64,000 bases of DNA from Tragulus kanchil (Eukaryota > Chordata > Mammalia > Artiodactyla > Tragulidae): the NCBI GenBank assembly GCA_022376925.1, contig JAIOJX010000025.1, positions 139,459,301-139,523,300 on the forward strand. Reading direction: 5' to 3'. The notes under the pieces are model-generated. The model had not been told where the DNA came from and did not search any database. It saw only the letters and a list, made by a program, of their open reading frames with translations. The translations under genes were made by a program, and so were the position numbers. Positions 1 through 10,684 of this stretch are shown here, one piece after another. Numbering within the stretch: the first letter of the stretch is position 1; every line of letters begins with the position of its first letter.

Positions 1-576
1 AGTGAAAAATATTGTCTACCAAGTATGTAAGTTGGAATTAACATAGTTGGTGCTAATGTTGACAGATTAACATAATCGGTGTCAGCTCTGTTATCAAGTA
101 AAAAAGATATTCCATGATAAAAGTGACTGGTTGAGAATTGTGCAAGTGCTTTACCTCAAGACCGCCTGATCTTCAGTATACAACACAGGTGCTTTATGAG
201 AACTTCTCATTTTATCAGACTATTAAAAACTGTGTATTCAGGGGTCAAAATTTTAATAAAATTAGTCATTTTTACTGCTTCATTAATGACATTCTTTTAA
301 GTAAAACTGGTTTCCTCCCACTTCAGATACACTGGAGAATATTACTGCTAGTAAAGCATAACCTTCTGATTCTACCCCTCTGATTTGTCCAGATGCCAGC
401 AGTTTTATTCAGTTGCTTTTGCAATCTCCTAACCGTGTAGCGAGAATGTAAGAGTAGAAAAATTGAGTCTGGTTCTCATTCTTTACGAATGTTATTTTTT
501 ATACTTGCCATTAGTCACAGTGGTATTGATAATAGAAAATCAGTACAAAATAGTCTCTTGTTTCTTCCCATAATAG
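1..576 (+). other. POLR2B: POLR2B intron, left edge
   Basis: AT-rich non-coding sequence upstream of the POLR2B penultimate exon. No exon, RNA gene or recognisable young repeat was seen. Confidence 0.7.
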
Positions 577-772
577 TGATGGTGGCCTACGTTTTGGAGA
601 AATGGAACGAGACTGTCAGATTGCCCATGGAGCAGCCCAGTTTTTAAGGGAAAGATTGTTTGAGGCATCAGATCCGTATCAGGTTCATGTTTGCAATCTT
701 TGTGGAATAATGGCAATTGCTAACACCAGGACCCATACATATGAATGCAGGGGCTGCCGAAATAAAACCCAG
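577..772 (+). CDS. POLR2B: POLR2B penultimate coding exon (RNA polymerase II subunit RPB2)
   Basis: RPB2 is the second-largest subunit of nuclear RNA polymerase II; its C-terminal part contributes to the active-centre wall, anchor and clamp. The exon follows an intron ending in ...ATAATAG and stops at CAG before the donor GTATGT. It carries one base of a split codon plus 65 full codons. The translation starts [14 protein letters not shown], the highly conserved second-largest-subunit signature. It then holds a zinc-binding pair, CNLC and CRGC (exon residues 39/42 and 57/60), as in eukaryotic RPB2. By comparison with the human protein (1174 residues) this should be about residues 1081-1145. 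Reading on past 772 gives a stop soon after the donor, as expected for retained intron. The match is by recognition of the protein; I am very sure of the gene. Earlier exons lie left of the window. Confidence 0.96.
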
Positions 773-911
773 GTATGTTCAGATGTTCCTGGAAGTTGTT
801 ACCTGTTCAGGGATATAACCATGTTGGCCTACTCACCCAGGTAGATTTAGTGTGATGAACAGATTGGCATTTTCACAATTTTGATAGCATGTTTCTATTA
901 TAAGAATCCTG

Positions 912-1232
912 ATTTTTTTTTTTTTTAAAGATTTTATTTATTTGTTTACTTACTGGAGGCGACAGGTTGGGGAGGGAGGGGGCGGGTGGGCCACTTCTCT
1001 TGGTCTTTCATTTATCTATTTTTCATCCATCTTTGTTCTTTGGCCCGTGTGGGCCTCCCATCGCGGTGGCCTCTGTTGTCACCTCTGGGCGCATGCACTC
1101 CAGAGCCCCGGCTCGGTAATGGGACACATCGGTCCAGCCGCTCTGCGGCATGTGGGATCTTCCCAGGCCGGGCCGGCACCCCTTGCACTGCAAGGCGGTG
1201 TCCTTACCCACTGGACCACCATGGAAGCCCCA
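912..1232 (-). mobile_element. CHR-related T+ type SINE, antisense, in POLR2B last intron
   Basis: Read on the minus strand it starts GGGGCTTCC with a tRNA-like head and runs through a GC-rich body. It ends in a C-rich tract, then AATAAA (plus 933-938), TCTTT (plus 927-931) and an A-tail (plus 913-926). It is flanked by a 14-bp target-site duplication, AGA(A/T)TCCTGATTTT, at 903-916 and 1232-1245 with one mismatch. A G4-capable run lies at 969-990. It is missing part of the body around 1080-1095 compared with its relatives. Confidence 0.85.
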
Positions 1233-1489
1233 GATTCCTGATTTTAAGTGAGGAAAAAAGATAATCCTGTTTTTCTAAAAACTAGTTTTGTTTTAGCATG
1301 GTAAATTCTCTAAGCTGTTCATCTTTTGGAAATAGGCTTTGTACAAGGCATTTTAAACAATGAGTTTTTTTTGTTTTGTTTTAAACCTTTTAATTGAGAA
1401 GGGTAAATATAAATTAAGTCTGACAGAAAGGGTAAAATACCGAAGCCTGTTAAGAGCCATGACAGGCCAAGGTGGTGGATGAGTATTAG

Positions 1490-1696
<207 letters not shown>

Positions 1697-1865
1697 CTCT
1701 TTTAAAAATCTTGGTGTCTTGTTTCTGTGATACAGCTTTTAAAAAAAAAAATTAAAACGAAAAACTGCTTCACTGTAATTAAAAGCATTTTATTTGTTTT
1801 GTTTAATGATACACATGCTTTTCTTTTTCTGTAAATAGACAATAAATTTTTGTAGATAGTCTTGG
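1697..1865 (+). other. POLR2B: POLR2B 3' UTR (copy 1)
   Basis: Sequence between the POLR2B stop and the expected cleavage zone. It is AT-rich with an internal A-run near 1741. It ends at an AATAAA (1841-1846) followed by a GT-rich stretch (about 1861-1871) typical of a downstream element. The 3' boundary is inferred from the signal and is good to about 15 bases. The second copy (2796 to about 2966) differs by a few bases, including two T-to-G differences near 1770-1780 and longer A-runs. Confidence 0.75.
1841..1846 (+). terminator. POLR2B: POLR2B poly(A) signal AATAAA
   Basis: Canonical AATAAA 145 bp after the stop codon, followed 15-25 bases later by a GT-rich element. It faces the IGFBP7 signal on the other strand at 1875-1880. 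It is copied at 2942-2947 by the tandem duplication. Confidence 0.8.
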
Positions 1866-1874
1866 TGTGTTATC

Positions 1875-1880
1875 TTTATT
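1875..1880 (-). terminator. IGFBP7: IGFBP7 poly(A) signal AATAAA
   Basis: The plus strand reads TTTATT, so the minus strand carries AATAAA, 144 bp after the IGFBP7 stop. Cleavage would fall near 1845-1862, on top of the POLR2B cleavage zone. A second minus-strand AATAAA exists at 1789-1794, inside the POLR2B 3' UTR. The duplicate copy is at 2976-2981. Confidence 0.7.
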
Positions 1881-2023
1881 TCGTATTTCACTGTGTAAAA
1901 CCAGTGAATATAGGTAAAGTGTTAGTGGACTGGATGAGAAGAAACTGGCTATCAGGCAAGAACAGGGGGTTTTGGTTACCCATGACTACTTTTTAGCTAT
2001 GCAGACTAATATATTCTGCAGGT

Positions 2024-2043
2024 TTACAGCTCTGCACCTTCAC
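2024..2043 (-). CDS. IGFBP7: IGFBP7 exon 5 coding end (copy 1)
   Basis: This is the short coding end of the last exon. On the minus strand the acceptor ...AAACAG is followed by GT, which completes a Gly codon split with exon 4, then GAA GGT GCA GAG CTG TAA. The protein therefore ends KKGEGAEL, the known C-terminus of IGFBP7 (mac25, angiomodulin), a secreted low-affinity IGF-binding protein. Phase matches exon 4, which ends on a single G. The rest of the exon is 3' UTR running down to about 1860. A second copy lies at 3125-3144. Only 20 coding bases are present, so the call rests on phase, the matching tail and position. Confidence 0.9.
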
Positions 2044-2588
2044 CTGTTTAAAAGAAAAAAGATAAAAATTAGTTACATACATGGCTATGGTTGCTTTCCT
2101 AATTTTGAGGTAGTGTTTCCAAATAAATGAAGATTGTAAAATGTGGAGATAAAGGATATGTGAGGTTAGAGGATAAATGATCTGGTGGAGTGCTCTTAGG
2201 AATTTGAGCTGCCTGTATGTGATCTTTAGATGTGGAATGTGGTTTTGTTGTACTGGTCTGTCTGTAAGGGATGGACCTTCCTACAGAACTGGGAGAAGCA
2301 CGTTTCACTGATGAGCAAGGCAAGATCCAGAGAGGCTGAGGAACTCCTCTTTGTCTTCTGGTTCTCTTTCAGAATTGAGAGTGGAAGAATCAGAGGCCGA
2401 GCTGAGGCTCAGACACATGCCGCTCGGCCACTGCTCTGTTTCCTCACTTGGCTTTACACCTCATGGCTGAAACCAATCTGACGCAACACATCTTCACTAG
2501 GGTAAATATAAATTAAGTCTGACAGAAAGGGTAAAATACCGAAGCCTGTTAAGAGCCATGACAGGCCAAGGTGGTGGATGAGTATTAG

Positions 2589-2795
<207 letters not shown>

Positions 2796-3124
2796 CTCTT
2801 TTAAAAATCTTGGTGTCTTGTTTCTGTGATACAGCTTTTAAAAAAAAAAAATTAAAAACGAAAAACTGCTGCACTGTAAGTAAAAGCATTTTATTTGTTT
2901 TGTTTAATGATACACATGCTTTTCTTTTTCTGTAAATAGACAATAAATTTTTGTAGATAGTCTTGGTGTGTTATCTTTATTTCGTATTTCACTGTGTAAA
3001 ACCAGTGAATATAGGTAAAGTGTTAGTGGACTGGATGAGAAGAAACTGGCTATCAGGCAAGAACAGGGGGTTTTGGTTACCCATGACTACTTTTTAGCTA
3101 TGCAGACTAATATATTCTGCAGGT

Positions 3125-3144
3125 TTACAGCTCTGCACCTTCAC
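3125..3144 (-). CDS. IGFBP7: IGFBP7 exon 5 coding end, duplicate copy 2
   Basis: Exact repeat of 2024-2043 (GEGAEL and stop) within copy 2 of the same tandem block, with identical acceptor. It is nearer to exon 4 than copy 1, so a gene predictor would choose this copy for IGFBP7 while choosing copy 1 at 1607 for POLR2B. Treat the two as one biological exon. Confidence 0.85.
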
Positions 3145-4150
3145 CTGTTTAAAAGAAAAAAGATAAAAATTAGTTACATACATGGCTATGGTTGCTTTCC
3201 TAATTTTGAGGTAGTGTTTCCAAATAAATGAAGATTGTAAAATGTGGAGATAAAGGATATGTGAGGTTAGAGGATAAATGATCTGGTGGAGTGCTCTTAG
3301 GAATTTGAGCTGCCTGTATGTGATCTTTAGATGTGGAATGTGGTTTTGTTGTACTGGTCTGTCTGTAAGGGATGGACCTTCCTACAGAACTGGGAGAAGC
3401 ACGTTTCACTGATGAGCAAGGCAAGATCCAGAGAGGCTGAGGAACTCCTCTTTGTCTTCTGGTTCTCTTTCAGAATTGAGAGTGGAAGAATCAGAGGCCG
3501 AGCTGAGGCTCAGACACATGCCGCTCGGCCACTGCTCTGTTTCCTCACTTGGCTTTACACCTCATGGCTGAAACCAATCTGACGCAACACATCTTCACTT
3601 CTTTTTTTCTTTCACAGCACAGATGAGCGGTTTACACAATGGGATGGTGTTTATGAATGCTGACAATAAATTCTGTTCTTATTTTTTGGCTTAAGAAAAA
3701 ACCAGTTCAGACGTCAGTCTAATAGAACTATGTAAATGTAAAGTAGTATGACTCGCCTTCCGCTAGGACGGGTGCTGAAGAGGAAGCTTCTGATGGTGAG
3801 TGGATAGAGGCAGAACAGAACTGGGTACCCGCCAATATACGCTCTTGAGGTTTTTTCCTTACAAAAGCTCAAAGTGAAGAACCAGAATTGTCTACAGTCA
3901 TTTCCTTTTAAATGGGAATTTAATATAGTAGTCACAACATCAAGGAGAATGCAGTGACGATAGAAAGTTATGGGAAATATAAGCCATTCTAATCAGGTTT
4001 GAGGCATTCCGTTCACCACTGAATGTTCTTTTGGAGCCATGCACTCCACATTTTGATTACATACTTAATGCCCTTCCCTTGTGGATTGCTAACATCACTG
4101 AATTTCATTAAGAGCTATGTTTAATACTTAAATACTTGACTCTGTCCTTT

Positions 4151-4413
4151 TTTTCTTTTTTTTTTGTAATTTTGGCATTTTTAAATTTTTCATCCCTCTT
4201 TATTCTTCAGCCCATGTGGGCCTCCCATTGCAGTGGTCTCTATCGTTGCAGAGCACCGGCTCTGGGCGCACGCGCTCCAGAGTGCCAGCTCGTAATTGGA
4301 CACACCGGCCCAGCTGCTCTGCAGCACATGGGGTCTTCCCGGGGCAGGGATCGAACTGGTGCCCCTTGCACTGCAAGGCGGTCTCTTTACCCACTGGAAA
4401 ACCAGGGAAGTCC
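4151..4413 (-). mobile_element. CHR-related SINE, antisense, older copy
   Basis: Same body as the younger copies (for example at 47619-47945) but more diverged. Its tail has decayed into a T-rich stretch without the C-rich tract. The target-site duplication CTCTGTCCTTT is at 4140-4150 and 4416-4426. It lies in IGFBP7 intron 4. Confidence 0.8.
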
Positions 4414-4479
4414 AGCTCTGTCCTTTATTAAACAAAAGCACTCGTCATTTTGAAATGGCTATGAGATTTATTTACCTAC

Positions 4480-4606
4480 CTTTTTTCACTGGTATTTCAT
4501 GTAAGGCATCAACCACTGTAATCTTTGCTGATGCTGAAGCCTGTCCTTGGGAATTGGATGCATGGCACTCGTATTCTCCAGCATCTTCCTTACTAAGAGG
4601 AGATAC
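4480..4606 (-). CDS. IGFBP7: IGFBP7 exon 4
   Basis: 127 nt on the minus strand between acceptor ...TCACAG (plus 4607-4612) and donor GTAGGT (starting at 4479). It translates as VSPLSKEDAGEYECHASN, continuing to DALHEIPVKK plus one base of the split Gly codon. This is the second half of the Ig-like C2 domain: the DAGEYEC motif holds the second disulfide cysteine, pairing with the Cys in exon 2. IGFBP7 is secreted, binds heparan sulfate, IGFs, insulin and activin, and modulates angiogenesis and senescence. Phase in is 0 and phase out is 1, consistent with exon 5. Intron 4 is about 1.3 kb from the nearer copy of exon 5 and contains one old SINE. No frameshift or stop is seen. Confidence 0.96.
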
Positions 4607-5228
4607 CTGTGAAAGAAGAAAAGCTCTTCAACTTCTCTGTGGTGGTCGTCTTTTTCCAGTGGCTTCAACTAGGTCATTATTTCATAAGTTTCCTAACATG
4701 ACCAGGGGGTCCACAGCAAAGATACTACTAGAAATAGTACAAGTCTTGTGCTAGGAGTAATTATATAGCTATCATATATGCTCTGCCAGGAGGATTCCTA
4801 CTATGACAGAAAGCTGTGGACAGTTGTAGATCCCGTTGCATAGGTTAAAAACAGGGTAGGTACGCACATCCTTGGTGTAGGGTATGTGATCTAATTACTA
4901 GGGACACTAGCCTTGAATGTCCATGGCTATCAAAGGCCAAGTAAAATAATAACTGATGAAAGTAATGCTTGGGTCATTTAGTTCTCTTCTGCTTTGAACT
5001 CCTGTAGGGGTGGAATTCTCATTTATTTTTTGGTTGTTGCCAAAACATCCTAATGAACCCCAGCTGTTGTTTTTTGTTTTTTAAGTTTTCTCTGAAAGAG
5101 AAACAGCAGCCCTGTGGTAAGACAGTTCTAAAGAGATGTGGAAGACAGACAAATACTTTGAGCCTGGCAGTAGGTCAGGCACCTTCACCAGGTTTGCTGT
5201 GTCTGACATCTTTACCAGCTCTACTCAC

Positions 5229-5345
5229 CAGCACCCAGCCAGTTACTTCATGCTTTTCTGGGCCACCCCGGGTCTGAATGGCCAGGTTGTCTCGGTCGCC
5301 AGGCAAGAGTTCTGTTCTTTGAACTCCATAGTGACCCCTTTTTAC
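5229..5345 (-). CDS. IGFBP7: IGFBP7 exon 3
   Basis: 117 nt, exactly 39 codons, phase 0 at both ends. The acceptor is TTTTTTTTGCAG (pyrimidine-rich, read on the minus strand) and the donor is GTGAGTAG. The translation runs VKRGHYGVQRTELLPGDRD to KHEVTGWVL, the middle of the IGFBP7 Ig-like domain. It joins in frame to exon 2 (...VLIWNK) and exon 4 (VSPLSKED...). Because it is a multiple of three, skipping it would keep frame but delete part of the Ig fold. A strong hairpin lies about 175-205 nt upstream in intron 2 (5519-5550). This exon is single-copy in the window, unlike exons 2 and 5. Confidence 0.97.
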
Positions 5346-5518
5346 CTGCAAAAAAAACCCCTTGGCATTACCAATTTGGAATGGCTGGTTTTCACTGTTT
5401 GCCTTTTTCCCCCTTGAGACTCCCATGTTGCCACTGGTAGAGAAAACGAGATATTTTTCTCATGTGAATGTTATAAAGAAAACAGATGAACTCAGTAGGC
5501 AACTTTTTCCTTCACTTT

Positions 5519-5550
5519 CCTAAGACATCTTCCTAAGAAGATGTCTTAGG
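5519..5550. other. Perfect 14-bp hairpin in IGFBP7 intron 2
   Basis: Arms CCTAAGACATCTTC and GAAGATGTCTTAGG with a 4-nt loop (5533-5536). It lies 174 nt upstream of IGFBP7 exon 3 in transcript direction and would fold in pre-mRNA. Confidence 0.85.
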
Positions 5551-6429
5551 CAGAAATGGTTTATACTAGTGCAAATTTTAAAGCAGTTATTTAAAAATGG
5601 TTTAAAGTAATGGTTTTAAGTATTAATTTGATTTTGTGGCTAAGTGGTATGTCTCTGTTCTTGATATACTGAATTTCAGAATCCTTTTAAGGATTTTTTT
5701 TGTGTGTGTGACCAAAGCAGAAAGGCACTATTGTGTCAAAACAGTGAATCTTAGCCACTGAGCTGTTGCTTCTCAGCTCATGTAGCTCTCAGTGAACAGC
5801 ATTCTGTGCCAATTAATCTGACTCACTCTGTACTGAGAAACTTAAGCATTTGATTGGAAACTGAATTCAACAAAACTATTTGTATTTAACAAGACTCATT
5901 TTAATTAACGTACTATAAAACGTATTATGCCCTGTAGAAAACATACAGAAGTGCAAAGAATTTTCATTATGGCAAATTTTTATACAGCAAACTCCTTTAC
6001 TGCCTTACTTAAGGAGAAGTTACTAATAAAAACATTTTCGGTTTGAGAAAAAACATACAGCTTGGCTGACAAAAGTAGTTTCTAATACAGTTCTACACAT
6101 GTGCAATGGACTGGAGGCTTGTACGGCAGATAAAACTGCCTAGAGTCACTGCTTGCCATAGAGGCTAGGGAGAGACCCAGAAATCATCTCAGCCCTCCCC
6201 AGTAGGAGTTTAGCTGCAACAAGCACTTACTAAGAAAAGTGCCAATGACTGCAGAAGAATGTGTTAGTCTGATTCCTATAGGGTTGATAAACCTCAAGCA
6301 TTCCCTGAATTGCAGGGGTCATTCATGCAGCTTAGAACACATTTGCTGTGGTTTTTTTGGTGAAGTTTCAGAATTTCATGATGAAGTAAAATCTACCACT
6401 ATTAAAATTTTCAGCTCCACAGCCACTGT

Positions 6430-6725
6430 AAACAAAAACCAAAATGGTTGTCTAGGAAAAATATTTGTAATACATGACAAAGGGTCATTATCCCTAATGT
6501 GCACAAGACCAAAAATTGGTAACAACAAGAATTGACCCCATAGAAAAATGAATAAAGGCTATGAACAGGTAATTCCTATAAAAGAAAATCCAAATATGAA
6601 ATGTTCTCAATGTAGTCAAGGAAATAAAAGCGGTAATGAGATGATACTTCTGCTGCTCACCATTAACAAAAACTTGAGTATGCAGGGAGGGTGAACTCCC
6701 TGCATTCATTCATTGCTGGGGGAGG
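6430..6725 (+). mobile_element. L1 ORF2 late fragment
   Basis: Matches the late ORF2 layout (AATACATGACAAAGGGTCAT, ATCCCTAATGTGCACAAGAC). It lies left of an earlier ORF2 part that starts at about 6770, so the pieces are out of order for a single element. Partly repeated at 7592-7850 by tandem block B. Confidence 0.6.
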
Positions 6726-8714
6726 GTGAACTGCTACAATCAATTTAGAAAATAATCTTGACACCACAGTAATCAGACAAGAAAAAGAAAAGATACCCAG
6801 ATTGGAAGGGAAGAGGCAAAACTGTCATTACATTCAGATGGTATGACTCTGTACATGAAAAATGCTAACAATTCCATAAAACTACTAGACTTATAAATGA
6901 ATTCAGCAGGATACAAGAATAATATACAGAAATCAAATCAGTTGCATTTCTTTACACTAACAATGAAATATCAGGGAATGCAAAAAAAAAAATTTTTTTT
7001 TCAAAGTTGCATCCCCCAAAATAAAACACTTAGAAATAAACTTGGCCAAGGAGATGAAAGACTTAACATGATGATTCAAAGAAATGCAAAGATCCCATGT
7101 TCTTGGATTGGAGGGATTAATATTAAAATGGTCATACTACCCAAAGCAATCTACAAGTTTAATGCAATCCCTATCAAATTACCCATGACATTTTTCACAG
7201 AACTAGAACCAATAATCCCAAATTTATATGGAACCATAAAAAGACTCAGAATTGTCAAAACCATCCGTAGGAAAAAGAACAAAGCAGGAGGCATAACCCT
7301 CCCAGGCTTCAGACAGAACTACAAAGATACAGTAATCAGAACAGTATGGTACAAAAGCAGACGTGGGTCAGTGGAACAGAATAGAGAGCCCAAAAGTAAA
7401 CCCACACACTATGGTTAGTTAATCTTTGATAAAGGAGGCAAAAATCTACAATGGGGAGTCTCTTTAGCAAATGGTGTTGGGAAAGTTGGATAGCCATAAC
7501 ACACCCTCTTACCATATAAAATATATACAAAAAGTTCATACAAGTTAACAACAACAAAACAATTCGATTGAAAAATGGTAAGAAAAGTAGACAAAAAAAA
7601 AAGGGTCATTATCCCTAATGTGCACAAGACCAAAAATTGGTAACAACAAGAATTGACCCCATAGAAAAATGAATAAAGGCTATGAACAGGTAATTCCTAT
7701 AAAAGAAAATCCAAATATGAAATGTTCTCAATGTAGTCAAGGAAATAAAAGCGGTAATGAGATGATACTTCTGCTGCTCACCATTAACAAAAACTTGAGT
7801 ATGCAGGGAGGGTGAACTCCCTGCATTCATTCATTGCTGGGGGAGGGTGAACTGCTACAATCAATTTAGAAAATAATCTTGACACCACAGTAATCAGACA
7901 AGAAAAAGAAAAGATACCCAGATTGGAAGGGAAGAGGCAAAACTGTCATTACATTCAGATGGTATGACTCTGTACATGAAAAATGCTAACAATTCCATAA
8001 AACTACTAGACTTATAAATGAATTCAGCAGGATACAAGAATAATATACAGAAATCAAATCAGTTGCATTTCTTTACACTAACAATGAAATATCAGGGAAT
8101 GCAAAAAAAAAAATTTTTTTTTTTCAAAGTTGCATCCCCCAAAATAAAACACTTAGAAATAAACTTGGCCAAGGAGATGAAAGACTTAACATGATGATTC
8201 AAAGAAATGCAAAGATCCCATGTTCTTGGATTGGAGGGATTAATATTAAAATGGTCATACTACCCAAAGCAATCTACAAGTTTAATGCAATCCCTATCAA
8301 ATTACCCATGACATTTTTCACAGAACTAGAACCAATAATCCCAAATTTATATGGAACCATAAAAAGACTCAGAATTGTCAAAACCATCCGTAGGAAAAAG
8401 AACAAAGCAGGAGGCATAACCCTCCCAGGCTTCAGACAGAACTACAAAGATACAGTAATCAGAACAGTATGGTACAAAAGCAGACGTGGGTCAGTGGAAC
8501 AGAATAGAGAGCCCAAAAGTAAACCCACACACTATGGTTAGTTAATCTTTGATAAAGGAGGCAAAAATCTACAATGGGGAGTCTCTTTAGCAAATGGTGT
8601 TGGGAAAGTTGGATAGCCATAACACACCCTCTTACCATATAAAATATATACAAAAAGTTCATACAAGTTAACAACAACAAAACAATTCGATTGAAAAATG
8701 GTAAGAAAAGTAGA
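6478..8714 (+). repeat. Tandem block B (about 6478-7591 / 7592-8714)
   Basis: Offset 1121 bp. Lies within L1. The junction at 7592-7600 is an A-run; poly(A/T) lengths differ near 6985 and 8110. Confidence 0.95.
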
Positions 8715-10684
8715 AATTTCTCCAAAGAAATACAAATGGCCAGTAGACACATGAAAAGACTCAACATCACTAATTATTAGAGAACTGCAAATCAAAACTA
8801 CAGTGAGGTACCACCACCTCATACCAGTCAGAGTGGCCATCATTAAAAACTACGAATAACAAATGCTGGAGAGGATGTGGAGGGAAGGGAACCCTCCGAC
8901 ACTGTTGGTGAGAATGTTAGTTGGTGCAGCCACTATGGGAAACAGTATGAAGATTCCTCAGAAAACTAAAAATAGAATTTTAATTTATGATCCAGCAATC
9001 TCATTCCTGGGTATATATATCCAGGCAAAACTCTTAATCCAAAAAGATATATGCACCCCTATCTTCATAGCATTATTCACTGTAATGACATTAAAACAAC
9101 CTAAATATCCATTGATAAATGAATGGATAAAGAAAGTGTGGTACTTACACACAGTGGAATACTACTCAGCCATAAAAAGAACAAAATAATGCCATCTGTA
9201 GTAACATGGATGGATCTAGAGATTATCATATCAAGTGAAGTAAGTCAGAAAAATAAATGCTACATGGTATCATTTATATGTGGAATCCAATATGACACAA
9301 TCTACTAATAAAAAACAGAAAGAGACTCAGAACAGACGTGGTTACAAAGAGGGTTTGTGGTGGTATGGAGTGGGAGGTTGGGATTAGCAGATGTGAGCTA
9401 TCAATATCTATAGAATGGTTAAGCAACAAGGTCCTACTGTATAGCACACATTCTTTTCCTAAATTTATATGGAACCATAAAAAGACTCAGAATTGTCAAA
9501 ACCATCCGTAGGAAAAAGAACAAAGCAGGAGGCATAACCCTCCCAGGCTTCAGACAGAACTACAAAGATACAGTAATCAGAACAGTATGGTACAAAAGCA
9601 GACGTGGGTCAGTGGAACAGAATAGAGAGCCCAAAAGTAAACCCACACACTATGGTTAGTTAATCTTTGATAAAGGAGGCAAAAATCTACAATGGGGAGT
9701 CTCTTTAGCAAATGGTGTTGGGAAAGTTGGATAGCCATAACACACCCTCTTACCATATAAAATATATACAAAAAGTTCATACAAGTTAACAACAACAAAA
9801 CAATTCGATTGAAAAATGGTAAGAAAAGTAGAAATTTCTCCAAAGAAATACAAATGGCCAGTAGACACATGAAAAGACTCAACATCACTAATTATTAGAG
9901 AACTGCAAATCAAAACTACAGTGAGGTACCACCACCTCATACCAGTCAGAGTGGCCATCATTAAAAACTACGAATAACAAATGCTGGAGAGGATGTGGAG
10001 GGAAGGGAACCCTCCGACACTGTTGGTGAGAATGTTAGTTGGTGCAGCCACTATGGGAAACAGTATGAAGATTCCTCAGAAAACTAAAAATAGAATTTTA
10101 ATTTATGATCCAGCAATCTCATTCCTGGGTATATATATCCAGGCAAAACTCTTAATCCAAAAAGATATATGCACCCCTATCTTCATAGCATTATTCACTG
10201 TAATGACATTAAAACAACCTAAATATCCATTGATAAATGAATGGATAAAGAAAGTGTGGTACTTACACACAGTGGAATACTACTCAGCCATAAAAAGAAC
10301 AAAATAATGCCATCTGTAGTAACATGGATGGATCTAGAGATTATCATATCAAGTGAAGTAAGTCAGAAAAATAAATGCTACATGGTATCATTTATATGTG
10401 GAATCCAATATGACACAATCTACTAATAAAAAACAGAAAGAGACTCAGAACAGACTTCGTGGTTACAAAGAGGGTTTGTGGTGGTATGGAGTGGGAGGTT
10501 GGGATTAGCAGATGTGAGCTATCAATATCTATAGAATGGTTAAGCAACAAGGTCCTACTGTATAGCACACATTCTTTTCCTATAATGGAAAAGAATGTAA
10601 AAAAAAAAAGTATAACTGAATCACTTTGTTGTATAGCAGAAACGAACACAACATTGTAAATCAGCTATACTTCAACTGAAAAGA
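6770..10684 (+). mobile_element. L1 LINE, ORF2 3' half and 3' UTR, inactive and inflated by tandem blocks
   Basis: Old L1 in sense orientation: reverse-transcriptase region (CATGTTCTTGGATTGGAGGG, GCAATCCCTATCAAATTACC), then the C-terminal part (ACTAATTATTAGAGAACTGC, AATACTACTCAGCCATAAAA), then a 3' UTR ending CAACATTGTAAATCAGCTATACTTC near 10684. Reading frames are broken by stops. Blocks B, C and D repeat pieces of it, so some segments occur three times (for example about 7208-7591, 8342-8714 and 9461-9830). The original element is probably about 2 kb. Confidence 0.8.
8342..10581 (+). repeat. Tandem block C (8342-9460 / 9461-10581)
   Basis: Offset 1118 bp. Lies within L1 and overlaps block B copy 2. 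Near the junction the copies differ: CAGACGTGG at 9334 versus CAGACTTCGTGG at 10452. Confidence 0.95.

Noticed and set aside
2122..2127. Additional plus-strand AATAAA as a distal POLR2B poly(A) signal
   Set aside because: It lies beyond the IGFBP7 stop, in IGFBP7 intron 4, and no clear GT-rich downstream element was noted; possible but unsupported.
6897..7418. 173-codon open frame as a gene
   Set aside because: It is a decayed L1 ORF2 segment, repeated at 8191-8541 by block B.
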